DNA from: Methanolobus sp.
Lineage (GTDB): Archaea; Halobacteriota; Methanosarcinia; Methanosarcinales; Methanosarcinaceae
DNA length: 47,012 nt
Assembly (NCBI GenBank): GCA_030154025.1
Contig: JASKKT010000015.1
Span: 1 to 47,012, forward strand
Reading direction: 5' to 3'
A model generated the notes under the pieces. It made no database searches. It was not told where the DNA came from and worked only from the letters and a program-made list of their open reading frames with translations. The position numbers and the translations under genes were made by a program. Below are positions 33,740 through 41,382 of this stretch, piece after piece (position 1 is the stretch's first letter; every line of letters starts with the position of its first letter).

Positions 33740-33823
33740 TTACTTTCTCTTCCTTTTGAACAAGGTAGCTATGACCGTTGAAGCCAGAGCCATGACAGCC
33801 ATTTTCTTGAGTCCCATATTCAT
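33740..33823 (-). CDS. 27-residue basic single-helix microprotein
   Basis: A 27-codon ORF that reads MNMGLKKMAVMALASTVIA and ends LFKRKRK. It has the signals of a real gene: an AGGAGGT ribosome binding site 3 nt before the ATG, a terminator-like hairpin just after the stop, and a palindrome-associated promoter region about 80-110 bp upstream. The peptide has a central hydrophobic helix of about 15 residues between basic ends, the shape of a small membrane-associated or membrane-inserted protein. Function is unknown; regulator of a membrane protein, stress peptide or toxin are all conceivable. No antitoxin-like partner is evident. Its existence as a gene is likely, and homologues were not checked. 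Confidence 0.6.
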   Translation of the reverse strand: MNMGLKKMAVMALASTVIATLFKRKRK

Positions 33824-33904
33824 TGTACCTCCTGTATTCTTTGCAGGGAGTTACGTATTCTCATATTTGCCACTCTTACCCCCAATAACTAATCCTGATA
33901 AAGG

Positions 33905-33943
33905 TCTATATACTTTAAGGTAACATTGTTACTTATCATAAGT
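33905..33943. promoter_or_regulatory. Palindromic operator region between the microprotein and the PEF-CTERM gene
   Basis: CTATATACTT lies at the left and serves as a TATA-like box on either strand. Beside it is the palindrome GTAAC-ATT-GTTAC (33920-33932), which overlaps ACTTAT-C-ATAAGT (33931-33943). The first is close in sequence to the palindrome at 6680-6696 (common form GRTAACAWTGTTAY). The site probably controls the microprotein on the minus strand. The PEF-CTERM gene has its own TATA-like TAATTATATAGG at about 33981-33992. Confidence 0.5.
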
Positions 33944-34052
33944 ATCGTAGTGCACTTCGAGGGGTACAATGTGTGCGATACATAATTATATAGGGTTAGC
34001 TTTATAATAGATCGCTGGCAGAAGAAAATAAGCCAGATGCCTCAGGGATAAA

Positions 34053-34769
34053 ATGAAAAATGGTTATTTGCTCTTATTGTTCTTTGCAGTATTCTTTATT
34101 GCAATTGTAGGTTCAAACCTTCAACGTGAATACACTCCGGTTGAGATCACTGACAACCTTACCTCTCCTGCGCCATTAAGGTCCGTTCCTGACAACGTTT
34201 CCTCCGGCACGGAAGAGACAGCGGATGAAAAGCCCGGCTGGTGGCTGCACAAGGGCCACAGTTATGTATCATCTGTTTACCTGAACAATACGGAAGATCC
34301 ATCAGGAGACAATACATCAGAGAACAGTACCTTTGGGAATACGGGTGTGGACCTTGTGATCCTCCTTAACGGTCAGGGTGTGGGAACTTACCCCGGAAAG
34401 GAATTTGCTTCCGGCTCGCTGGTGACCATTGAGTACCTTGTTACCAATACAGGCACAGCAGCACTCGATAATGTAATTATCACAGATACCGTGTTTGGGG
34501 ATATAGGCGAATACAAGTCGCTCGGTGTCGGGGAAAGCATTAGTTTTGGAAGCCCGGTCAGTGTTCAGGAAGGCCAGTTTTCCAGCAAGGGGAAAGTCAT
34601 TGCATTCAATGAGAGCCTTTCCCGGACATGCAGTGATGAGGAGGGACTTTACTACTTCGGAATAAGGTCGACGGAAGGCCCGGTCTCAGAGATACCGGAG
34701 TTCCCGACAATGCTTCTGCCAGTGGCGCTGGTACTGGGAATGATGTTCGTATATGGAAGAAAGGTGTAA
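34053..34769 (+). CDS. PEF-CTERM surface protein
   Basis: A 238-residue exported protein. An N-terminal signal helix (about 4-21) is followed by a low-complexity, glycosylation-prone stretch rich in N, S and T. A DUF11-like beta domain (about 110-200, with YLVTNTGTAALDNVIITDT) comes next. The C-terminus has the motif IPEFPT, a hydrophobic helix and the basic end YGRKV. This is the PEF-CTERM sorting signal, cut and processed by archaeosortase in Methanosarcinales. It is probably a small S-layer-associated or cell-surface protein. A hairpin (34769-34786) and a longer one shared with the convergent gene lie downstream. Confidence 0.82.
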   Translation: MKNGYLLLLFFAVFFIAIVGSNLQREYTPVEITDNLTSPAPLRSVPDNVSSGTEETADEKPGWWLHKGHSYVSSVYLNNTEDPSGDNTSENSTFGNTGVDLVILLNGQGVGTYPGKEFASGSLVTIEYLVTNTGTAALDNVIITDTVFGDIGEYKSLGVGESISFGSPVSVQEGQFSSKGKVIAFNESLSRTCSDEEGLYYFGIRSTEGPVSEIPEFPTMLLPVALVLGMMFVYGRKV

Positions 34770-34804
34770 GCAGGCACGAACCTGCTGTTAAAACGTATCA
34801 GGGT

Positions 34805-34845
34805 GATGTCAGGAATGCAGGATACCCTGTCATTCCTGCGACATC
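34805..34845. terminator. 17-bp hairpin between convergent genes
   Basis: The arms GATGT, CAGGAATG and CAGG pair in order with ACATC, CATTCCTG and CCTG, with two tiny bulges and an ATAC loop. The structure covers the last codons of the carbonic-anhydrase-like gene and lies 35 nt after the PEF-CTERM stop. It is symmetric, so it could end transcription from both sides. Confidence 0.65.
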
Positions 34846-35345
34846 TTCTTGTAACTTTGTGAAAGCTCCACATACAAGGCAGCATTCTCTTTTATGTGTT
34901 CTTTCTCCCTGTCCGTTACCTGCCTGTGGAGCTTTCCGGGAATGCCAAGTATGAGGCTCCCTTCAGGGAACACTTTTCCAGGGGATACCACTGCGTTGGC
35001 GCCGATGATGGAATAATCTCCTATGACGGCACCATTCAGCACTGTTGCGTTCATTCCCACCAGGACATAGTTGCCTATACTGCACCCATGCAGGACTGCC
35101 CCGTGACCTATTGTTACATTATCTTTTATCTCCACTTGCAGGGAAGGGTCAGTATGGATGACCACGTTGTCCTGGATACTTGTGCCCTTGCCTATGGTTA
35201 TGCTTCCCATATCGCCTCTGACCACTGCATTGAACCACACGCTGGAGAACTCTCCGATCTGCACGTCTCCGATTATCTCCGCAGATTCCGCAATGAAGGC
35301 TGTCTGGGCAATTAAAGGTGTTTTCGACCTGAATTGCCGGATCAT
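34830..35345 (-). CDS. Gamma-carbonic anhydrase-family (YrdA-like) protein
   Basis: A 171-residue left-handed beta-helix protein built from hexapeptide repeats (for example IIGDVQIGEFSSVWFNAVVRGD and VLVGMNATVLNGAVIG). The metal-site histidines of the family are in HTDP and in IGHGAVLHGC. It is compact and has no signal peptide, and it lacks the acidic loop of Cam from Methanosarcina, so it belongs with the YrdA/CamH-like group. Zinc or iron binding is expected. Carbonic anhydrase activity is not certain, since several relatives are inactive. It is convergent with the PEF-CTERM gene. Confidence 0.88.
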   Translation of the reverse strand: MIRQFRSKTPLIAQTAFIAESAEIIGDVQIGEFSSVWFNAVVRGDMGSITIGKGTSIQDNVVIHTDPSLQVEIKDNVTIGHGAVLHGCSIGNYVLVGMNATVLNGAVIGDYSIIGANAVVSPGKVFPEGSLILGIPGKLHRQVTDREKEHIKENAALYVELSQSYKKMSQE

Positions 35346-35568
35346 CTATTCACTTCCTGATTCGTTAACTTCCTGACGCCATAGGTCTAAAGTGTCATCG
35401 CAATATTCGACGCCTTATTATTTAAGAAAGGCTCTTTAAATTCAATAGGGTTTATCTTAAATAAAAATGCGCTGTTATATGTTAATGTCAGGATGAGTTC
35501 CAGGGGCACGAATCAGCCTATTATTAGGGGTGGGGAGCGATATATTCCTGTAAGAGTGGGGTGAATAA

Positions 35569-35706
35569 TTGAAACAGCTAAAAGAGTGTCCTCAGTGTAA
35601 GGCACGCCTGCACGAAGGGAGTCAAAACATACAGCATTGTGAGATTTGTGGATATTGGACCCGGAAAGGAACAGCCAGACTGGATCCGTTGATGGTATTT
35701 GCATGA
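35569..35706 (+). CDS. 45-residue zinc-ribbon microprotein
   Basis: A small ORF with TTG start (GGGGTGA 5 nt upstream). It encodes a knuckle pair C7-x2-C10 (CPQC) and C24-x2-C27 (CEIC), separated by 13 residues, followed by a basic and aromatic tail. This is the minimal geometry of a zinc ribbon, typical of nucleic-acid or protein-binding adaptors. Its stop codon lies inside the ribosome binding site of the next, similar microprotein gene, so the two are translationally coupled. I do not recognise a named family. Confidence 0.6.
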   Translation: MKQLKECPQCKARLHEGSQNIQHCEICGYWTRKGTARLDPLMVFA

Positions 35707-35715
35707 GGTGGGTAT

Positions 35716-35841
35716 ATGGAAAAACAAGAAAGTAAATCTTGTTCCAGGTGCAAGGGAATACTTAAGAAGCAGATGCTTGGCATGAATCTGCTTTATTTCT
35801 GTCCGGGCTGTGGGTACCACGTATCGGACCACTTCCTTTAA
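35716..35841 (+). CDS. 41-residue zinc-ribbon microprotein
   Basis: A second small ORF starting 9 nt after the first. It encodes C9-x2-C12 (CSRC) and a second pair in YFCPGCGYHV (C30 and C33), with a lysine-rich stretch between (KGILKKQ). GAGGTGG overlaps the first gene's stop codon and lies 5 nt before this ATG. Together the two ORFs form a bicistron of zinc-ribbon microproteins. The function is unknown. Confidence 0.58.
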   Translation: MEKQESKSCSRCKGILKKQMLGMNLLYFCPGCGYHVSDHFL

Positions 35842-35901
35842 GCACGCATGAACACCTTATGGAAGTACTTCCATTTTTTAGTTTCCTTCTCTCCGAAAGG
35901 C

Positions 35902-36813
35902 TCAGTCATCGAACATACCAAGCCTGATCTTGATAAAATTGTATATCTCGTCAGCTATGTCTATGTCACAGCAGCTCTCTATGCCCTGGAACCCGGGTGA
36001 GGAATTCGCCTCGCATACCTTGAAGTGATTGCCGTCAAAGAGAAGGTCGATACCGGCTATGTCCAGTCCGAAGATGCGTGCGGTCTCGGTAGCAAGCCAT
36101 TCTATCTCGGGTGTCATCGGGTATTCTTTCACTTGTCCGCCGGTAGAGAAGTTTGCCTTGAAGTTGCCGTTCCTGGAGGTCCTTTCTATACAGGCTATGG
36201 GCCTGCCCCCAAGGACAAAGACCCTGAGGTCCCTGCCTTTGCTTGTCCGTATGAACTCCTGCAGTATTATGTTGAGTTTCTGGTCGGTGGAATGTATCAG
36301 GGTCATCAGGTCATCGAAACTTGCCTTGTTCTCGGACAGGTAGACACCCTTGCCACGGGAGCCCGATATGGTCTTGATCACAAGGGGGAAACCCAGGTAT
36401 CTGTCCACCAGGTCTACGTTCACCGGATACTTAGCTAGCATGGTCCTGGGTACGGGGATGTTGTTCTCGGCAAGTATCTGCTGTGAGTAAAGCTTGTCCT
36501 TGACAGTGTCTATGCTGTGTGCCGAATTGAATGTATGGACACCAAGTTTTTCGAGGTGCCTGATGACGGCCATCCCAAAATAAGTTGTCCCGGCTCCGGT
36601 GCGCGGAAGAAGGAAGTCCGGCAGCGATACTATCTTGCCGTCGAGAAGTATGCTCTTTCTATCCTCCCTGGTCACAATGAGGTCTATCTGCTCGGGTTTG
36701 ACCACCTGTATCTCTATGTTCCTTTTTTGAGCCGTCTCTATAAGGCGGTGAATCTCATAGGCATCAGGCCACAGTTCTTTCTGGGCGTACTTGTAAAGAA
36801 TCCATCCCTTCAT
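35902..36813 (-). CDS. RimK-family ATP-grasp ligase
   Basis: A 303-residue ATP-grasp enzyme close to RimK. These enzymes add glutamate to a carboxyl group of a protein or cofactor. Blocks visible are DKLYSQQILAENNIPVPRT, the ATP-grasp loop KTISGSRGKGVYL, VFVLGGRPIACIER and the metal-binding end FKVCEANSSPGFQGIE. Methanogen relatives include MptN, which glutamylates tetrahydromethanopterin to tetrahydrosarcinapterin, and CofF, which caps coenzyme F420 in this order. Either is possible and the sequence alone does not decide. The gene is monocistronic and follows the zinc-ribbon pair tail to tail. Confidence 0.85.
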   Translation of the reverse strand: MKGWILYKYAQKELWPDAYEIHRLIETAQKRNIEIQVVKPEQIDLIVTREDRKSILLDGKIVSLPDFLLPRTGAGTTYFGMAVIRHLEKLGVHTFNSAHSIDTVKDKLYSQQILAENNIPVPRTMLAKYPVNVDLVDRYLGFPLVIKTISGSRGKGVYLSENKASFDDLMTLIHSTDQKLNIILQEFIRTSKGRDLRVFVLGGRPIACIERTSRNGNFKANFSTGGQVKEYPMTPEIEWLATETARIFGLDIAGIDLLFDGNHFKVCEANSSPGFQGIESCCDIDIADEIYNFIKIRLGMFDD

Positions 36814-36969
36814 CCCGGTGAACCTCTATCGTATGTTGCTATATGATTGGTCTATTAGTATAAAGACTATCTGATAAAAATTCGCAATACCACTCCCTGC
36901 CTGAACACCAGATGGTCAGTATTTTATAGCATCCGGTCGTTGCGCAGGAAAGATCAGGCAGGTCTTAAA

Positions 36970-37134
36970 ATGGAAACAGAAGATATGGTCATTTATGCGA
37001 TTGCTCTTGGTGCACTGGTAAGCTTTGTCATATATCTCTCAACGACCCCTCTCCCGTGCAGCCACAATATGGTGGAAACAGTTACGATTGGCGGCATATT
37101 TGCTTACATGTTCAGTCACGCAGGCCTTCTTTGA
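36970..37134 (+). CDS. Small two-helix membrane protein
   Basis: A 54-residue protein from ATG 36970 (METEDM start). Two hydrophobic segments at about 7-25 and 34-52 are joined by a short polar loop containing a proline and one cysteine (TPLPCSHN). It is shorter than the frame that begins at 36940, whose extra residues (MRRKDQAGLK) look like leader. No ribosome binding site is strong. It is convergent with the RibD-C gene 3 nt away. Function unknown. Confidence 0.5.
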   Translation: METEDMVIYAIALGALVSFVIYLSTTPLPCSHNMVETVTIGGIFAYMFSHAGLL

Positions 37135-37137
37135 GGA

Positions 37138-37821
37138 TCATCTTCCGGTCAGCCGGTAAAGCACATGCATGTGTCCGCTGTCAAATACCTCGTGCCTTAT
37201 CGGTTCCAGTTTCACTTCTGTCTCAGTAGATTTCCCGAACAGGCACAGGCAATCTTTTCCGGCTATCGCAGGTGTGACCACAAGGCTGATCATGGAGACC
37301 AGTCCCTGGTCCAGCAGTATGCCGCAGAGGGTGCTGCCACAATCCGTCACTATTTTCCTGAAGCCGTATCTCTCATTACAGATCTCAAGTGCCTGCCTGT
37401 AGTCCGCATGATCCGTGCCTGAAATGATGTAATCATAGTTCCTCTGTTGCAGATACTCGATATATGAGGCAGTAGTCCCTTCGGAAACCAGCACGATCAC
37501 ATCCCGGCAATACCCGGAGCGTCTGAACACATGCAGCACGCCTTCCAGGATTCCCCTGCTGTCTGGGATGATCCAGTAAGTTCCTGCACTCCCTGTATCA
37601 TAGCTGGGCTTTTCAAAATCCGTAGCTTCCTCGGGAGGCACGCTGCCGGTGAACATCTCGGCTCCGGTCCTGGCTGTAACTGAGCCGACCAGCATTGCGT
37701 CCGGCCCAAGGGTGCCAAGTATCCTGTAATGTAATCCCATGTCCGCATGAAACCCCGACAGGGACCCGTCAAGGCTTGTTGTATTGTGTATTATCAGTTC
37801 CGGCAACATCTCTTTCCCCAT
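37138..37821 (-). CDS. RibD C-terminal/dihydrofolate-reductase-like reductase
   Basis: A 227-residue protein of the RibD-C/DHFR-like fold. Key features are the N-terminal TSLDGSLSGF motif, the LGPDAMLVGSVTA strand-turn, and a late VTDCGSTLCGILLDQGLV block shared with NADPH-dependent pyrimidinone reductases. The archaeal riboflavin reductase ArfC belongs to this fold, but this protein diverges from it around the nucleotide site, so the substrate is open. The frame can start at 37821 or at the ATG four codons later (37809), which has GGGGA before it. The region upstream is AT-rich and holds the unusual 660-bp gap. Confidence 0.75.
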   Translation of the reverse strand: MGKEMLPELIIHNTTSLDGSLSGFHADMGLHYRILGTLGPDAMLVGSVTARTGAEMFTGSVPPEEATDFEKPSYDTGSAGTYWIIPDSRGILEGVLHVFRRSGYCRDVIVLVSEGTTASYIEYLQQRNYDYIISGTDHADYRQALEICNERYGFRKIVTDCGSTLCGILLDQGLVSMISLVVTPAIAGKDCLCLFGKSTETEVKLEPIRHEVFDSGHMHVLYRLTGR

Positions 37822-38483
37822 CTGTGATCCATTTGGCGCCTATTATTCTATAACTCTTCCACTCTTTTTATTTAAACTGAAGGAAAGCTCTGCGAAAGTG
37901 ATCCTCTTTTCTTTGTGATTTCCTTCATTGTGCTGCTGTATCACACCGGGACTGTTGAAAAGTGACATATCATTATGATGATACTCACTATATATTGTAC
38001 TATAGATATATTTATATAGTTAAATCAATTACTATGGTGTACAGGTACAGGACCTGTAATGCAGGCAACTGCAGTGACCAGACATATAGGTACGATATGC
38101 AACTCCGCCGGAATATCCGGCTAAGAGGAAAAACGAATGTAACTGCAAGAAGGAACAAGGGCAGGGTTCCCTCCCCTCAGCGTCCCCAAAAACGTCAATC
38201 TTTGCCCTTGTCCCCTTGCAGTGATACGCAATAAGTGGAGTATGAGCAGTCAGTGGGAAATTGGAGTATGAGCGGTTCAGTGGGAGTTCGTGGGGAGACC
38301 GGGGGTTCAGAAGAGAGTGGGGGAATGGGAGTGTGTGGTCAGAGGGAGCAGGAGTATGGGCGAACAGGGATACATTCCGGTGCTTCCGGGATGTATCGGG
38401 GTTATTGTCAGAACTAGGCTTAGAGTTACGATCCGGAATTGCGATTTGATCGTTCCCCCGTCAAAGGTATTGGGTGGTAACTG
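37822..38483. other. 660-bp region without a supported gene, structured and repetitive
   Basis: The left part (about 37975-38035) is AT-rich with several TATA-like boxes. At 38107-38121 is a perfect palindrome GCCGGA-ATA-TCCGGC. An imperfect inverted repeat of about 20 bp follows, 38142-38163 against 38203-38222 (ACTGCAAG...CAAGGGCA arms). At 38234-38286 two imperfect 26-27-bp tandem copies occur, each reading TGGAGTATGAGC(A/G)GT with a following CAGTGGGA. The rest (38290-38410) is strongly G-rich on the plus strand. Open frames through it (for example 37962-38234) have no family likeness and no ribosome binding site. Confidence 0.5.
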
Positions 38484-41123
38484 TCAGTTACCACTCAGTT
38501 CCCTTGCTTTTTCATACATCCAGTGAGCATCGTTTTCTTTCCCCATGTTCTCAAGTATGTAACCGAGATTGTTAAGCGTGCATGCGGCGTTGTCCTTGTA
38601 GGACTGGTTTTCAGGTTCTTCCTCCAGTATGATGGCGTACCTCTTAAGTGCATTCTCATACAGGAGCTTCGCCCTCTCGAACTCTCCTTCCTCCAGCAGG
38701 AAGTATCCCAGGTTGTTGAGTATGTATGCTGCACTCTGCTGGTATTCTGCATTATGCCTGTCTCCCTCAAGCAGGTCCTGGTATTGAATGAAAGATGCTT
38801 CGAACAGGGCCCTTGCCTCTTCAGTCTGTCCGATGTCCGTCAGCAAGGCCGCCAACCTGCATCTGATGGATGCTGTCTTTTCCGTATAGTGCAGATCTGA
38901 GGGATCGTATGAGGCCAGTTCCTCGTAGGAGGATAGTGCTGTTTCATAATAGTTCTTCGCTTCTTCCATGTATTCATTCTTATCAAGAAGCTCTGCCATG
39001 CTCTCCAGTATGGCTGCACTGTCCTTACCGATGAATACATTCCCGGGGTCCATCTCGGCAAGTTTCTCGTACATCCTGAGCATCGTGTCATAACCTTTGA
39101 TCTTCTGCTCGAAATCCTCTATCTCGGGCATGGCCTCTTTCAGGTTATCCAGCATGCGGGTGACTTTTAAGCGATACTGTGAAGTCTTGCCATCACCGGA
39201 GAGCAGTTTAAGGTAGATGTCCAGTCCTTCCGCAAGACGCCCCTCCTCTATCAGCAGGTTTGCAATCTCTTCCCTGAGGTCTTTCATGTTCTGGAAGTAC
39301 CGCAGGTTATCAGGCTCCAGGGCTACCAGTCTCTCACGCATTGCAAGTATCTTTTCATACTCGCGGATCAGTGATTCCCTGTTGTCTGCATTGAGTTGCT
39401 CCCTCTCCAGGCGCAGAAGGATGCTGTCCACTTTTTCCCTGTGTCCCTTCACCGACGGTTCCAGCTCACACAAGCTGAAATATATGTCGAGTGCCCTGTG
39501 CTCCTCCTTCATGCTGAGGATGATGTCACCGGCTGCTTCAAGAGCAGATGCCTGTTTACCGGCATACTCCCGGTCATCCTCATCACCGGATTTCAGGAGG
39601 CCGTACATTGAGGCGGCCCTTTCGAAATATTCGGCAGCCTGTGCCTGCATGCCTATGTCCGACACCAGTTTCCCTGTCTCATCCAGCAGGCCTGCGATCT
39701 CCTTCTTCGTGTCAGCATTATCCGGCACGATGGCAGCAAGATTCTCAAGCTTGCCGATAACAGTCTGATAGGCCTGCACCCTTTCTCCCAGATTTCCATA
39801 ACTGCCCGCGAGATTGCGCAGGTCATCTATAATGGACCTGGCGCCGGACAGGAATATCTCATCGGATGCATCTTCCCGGAGTGCATCAAGCGCGATATCG
39901 GAGGCCCTGACAAAGTCCTGCATAGCCGCAGTTGCTTCACCTGTCCCTTCAAGGATCTTCCCGCGGATATCGAGTGCAAAGGCAAGGTTCACCTGATAGG
40001 ACATGTTGGAAGGGTCGGCCTTTTGCAGGGTCTCGCAGGCGGCAAGTATGAATTCATGGATACGAAGTTTTTCCCGAAGCTCTTCTTCCTCATCTGCAAT
40101 CTCATTTAGCTCCCTGAGGGCAGATATGGTCCTGGAGCGGTACTCCAGATCATCCGGATACTCCTCAAGTGCCTGCTGGAGGGAGAGAAGTGTACTGATG
40201 ATTCTTTCTTTTGTATCCCCGGGCCCAGGTGCCGATCCTGCACCAGGTACGGGTATAGTGGCTCCGGAAGGAATGTCTCTGACGTCATCGGTATCTTCCG
40301 TCTTATCCTCAGCAAGGTGCTGATGTATCTCATGTGCCTCACTGTAGAGTGCCTCAGCATCTTCCGTCTTGCCGGAAGCGGCGAGCGCATCTGCATAGCC
40401 TGCCAGGGCAAAGGCCAGCCTCTCCTGGTAGAGCGTTGTCGGGTCCATCCTGATGATCCCGCGATATGTGTCCACCAGCTGCCTGTACTTCTCCTCAGGG
40501 ATGCCTTCTTGAGAACTGCTGCTCTCCAGGTTTAGAAGATTCTCAAGGATTGTTGCCATCTTTAATTGCAGGGTCGCGGCTCTGGTAGCGTCCTCCGGGC
40601 TCTCCCTCAGTATGCGGAGAGCCTTCTCAAAACTTTTCTGTGCTGCCTCCTCTTCACCCTCTTCTGCCAGCAGGGCGCCAAGGTTGTTCAATGTTGACGC
40701 AGCATTTGACCTGTAAGTCATATTGTTAATGTCACTTCCCAGAAGTTTATCATAAGCCTGTACTGATATATCATAATTTTTCCTTGCTTCTCCCCTTGAA
40801 CCTCTCTTTTCAAGGATGCCCGCAAGATTGCTGTAAATACCTGCCCTCAGCTCATTGTCCACGCGGCCCCTGGCCGAAAGTTCATTACTGATGCCAGCGG
40901 CGACCCTGTACCTCTCAAAGGCCTCGTCTTCCCGGCCTTCAGAAAGCAAAAGGTCGGCGTGTGTCTGCAACACACTGGCACGGACGTCAGGTGAGTCTGC
41001 ATCCTCTGCACTGATCTCTGCCAGCTCCAGGGCATGAAGCGCGTCCGCATACAGCCCTTTCTCAATGAGGGACACCCCTTTGTTCAGGTGCCTGACTGCT
41101 ATATCTCTTGATCGTTTGGACAT
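38484..41123 (-). CDS. Large cytoplasmic TPR protein
   Basis: An 879-residue all-helical protein of tandem tetratricopeptide-like repeats from end to end. No signal peptide or membrane helix is present, so it should act in the cytoplasm. Units share the form (D)PxN(M/L)xYxxNxAxxLxxLGxLLxEEGEEEAAxxxFExAL. The last ones (for example YQQSAAYILNNLGYFLLEEGEFERAKLLYENALKRY) are the cleanest, and the middle of the protein has degenerate repeats. A low-complexity proline/glycine stretch lies at about 282-302 (GATIPVPGAGSAPGPGD). TPR arrays scaffold protein complexes. The partner is unknown. The gene is alone on its transcript. Confidence 0.85.
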   Translation of the reverse strand: MSKRSRDIAVRHLNKGVSLIEKGLYADALHALELAEISAEDADSPDVRASVLQTHADLLLSEGREDEAFERYRVAAGISNELSARGRVDNELRAGIYSNLAGILEKRGSRGEARKNYDISVQAYDKLLGSDINNMTYRSNAASTLNNLGALLAEEGEEEAAQKSFEKALRILRESPEDATRAATLQLKMATILENLLNLESSSSQEGIPEEKYRQLVDTYRGIIRMDPTTLYQERLAFALAGYADALAASGKTEDAEALYSEAHEIHQHLAEDKTEDTDDVRDIPSGATIPVPGAGSAPGPGDTKERIISTLLSLQQALEEYPDDLEYRSRTISALRELNEIADEEEELREKLRIHEFILAACETLQKADPSNMSYQVNLAFALDIRGKILEGTGEATAAMQDFVRASDIALDALREDASDEIFLSGARSIIDDLRNLAGSYGNLGERVQAYQTVIGKLENLAAIVPDNADTKKEIAGLLDETGKLVSDIGMQAQAAEYFERAASMYGLLKSGDEDDREYAGKQASALEAAGDIILSMKEEHRALDIYFSLCELEPSVKGHREKVDSILLRLEREQLNADNRESLIREYEKILAMRERLVALEPDNLRYFQNMKDLREEIANLLIEEGRLAEGLDIYLKLLSGDGKTSQYRLKVTRMLDNLKEAMPEIEDFEQKIKGYDTMLRMYEKLAEMDPGNVFIGKDSAAILESMAELLDKNEYMEEAKNYYETALSSYEELASYDPSDLHYTEKTASIRCRLAALLTDIGQTEEARALFEASFIQYQDLLEGDRHNAEYQQSAAYILNNLGYFLLEEGEFERAKLLYENALKRYAIILEEEPENQSYKDNAACTLNNLGYILENMGKENDAHWMYEKARELSGN

Positions 41124-41382
41124 GGGTGGTATTTCTCTGGATTTTCGTTATAATAGTGAGCACTGCTAGTAAATACTAATGTCTGTTGATGCTATAACCC
41201 AAAGCAACAGTCGGCATGGTATTATATTTTTCTGCCTTGACGCTGCTAGTTACACTACATGCTTTAAAAAATCACCTGTAAAACCTGCGGCAGCCAGGGG
41301 AGTGAATCTCCGGAAGGGCCTATCGTCAGCTCCTGTCCGGTAGTCTTATTACCGAGCTCCTGATAGCTCCTTATTCTTAAGT
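41124..41382. other. 259-bp gap between the TPR gene and the hydrolase gene
   Basis: The two minus-strand genes are separated by about 260 bp. The half next to the TPR gene (41124-41260) is AT-rich and would hold its promoter (for example minus-strand ATATAATACC near 41220). The other half (41265-41382) is GC-rich and has a small hairpin CGGTA-GTCTTAT-TACCG with two direct copies of AGCTCCTG around it. It is a possible 3' structure of the hydrolase transcript; nothing else is recognised. Confidence 0.4.

Noticed and set aside
34769-34786. AGCAGG-CACGAA-CCTGCT hairpin directly after the PEF-CTERM gene
   Set aside because: It is short (6 bp) and has no T run. The longer hairpin at 34805-34845 is a better terminator, so this one is not listed separately.
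37962-38234. 90-codon ORF in the large intergenic region
   Set aside because: It starts in AT-rich promoter-like DNA, has no ribosome binding site, crosses both arms of the inverted repeat and has a composition unlike a folded protein.
38235-38526. Overlapping G-rich ORFs of 60-78 codons
   Set aside because: They are open in several frames because the G-rich strand contains few stop codons. The tandem repeat explains the repeated peptide sequence, and no frame looks like a family.
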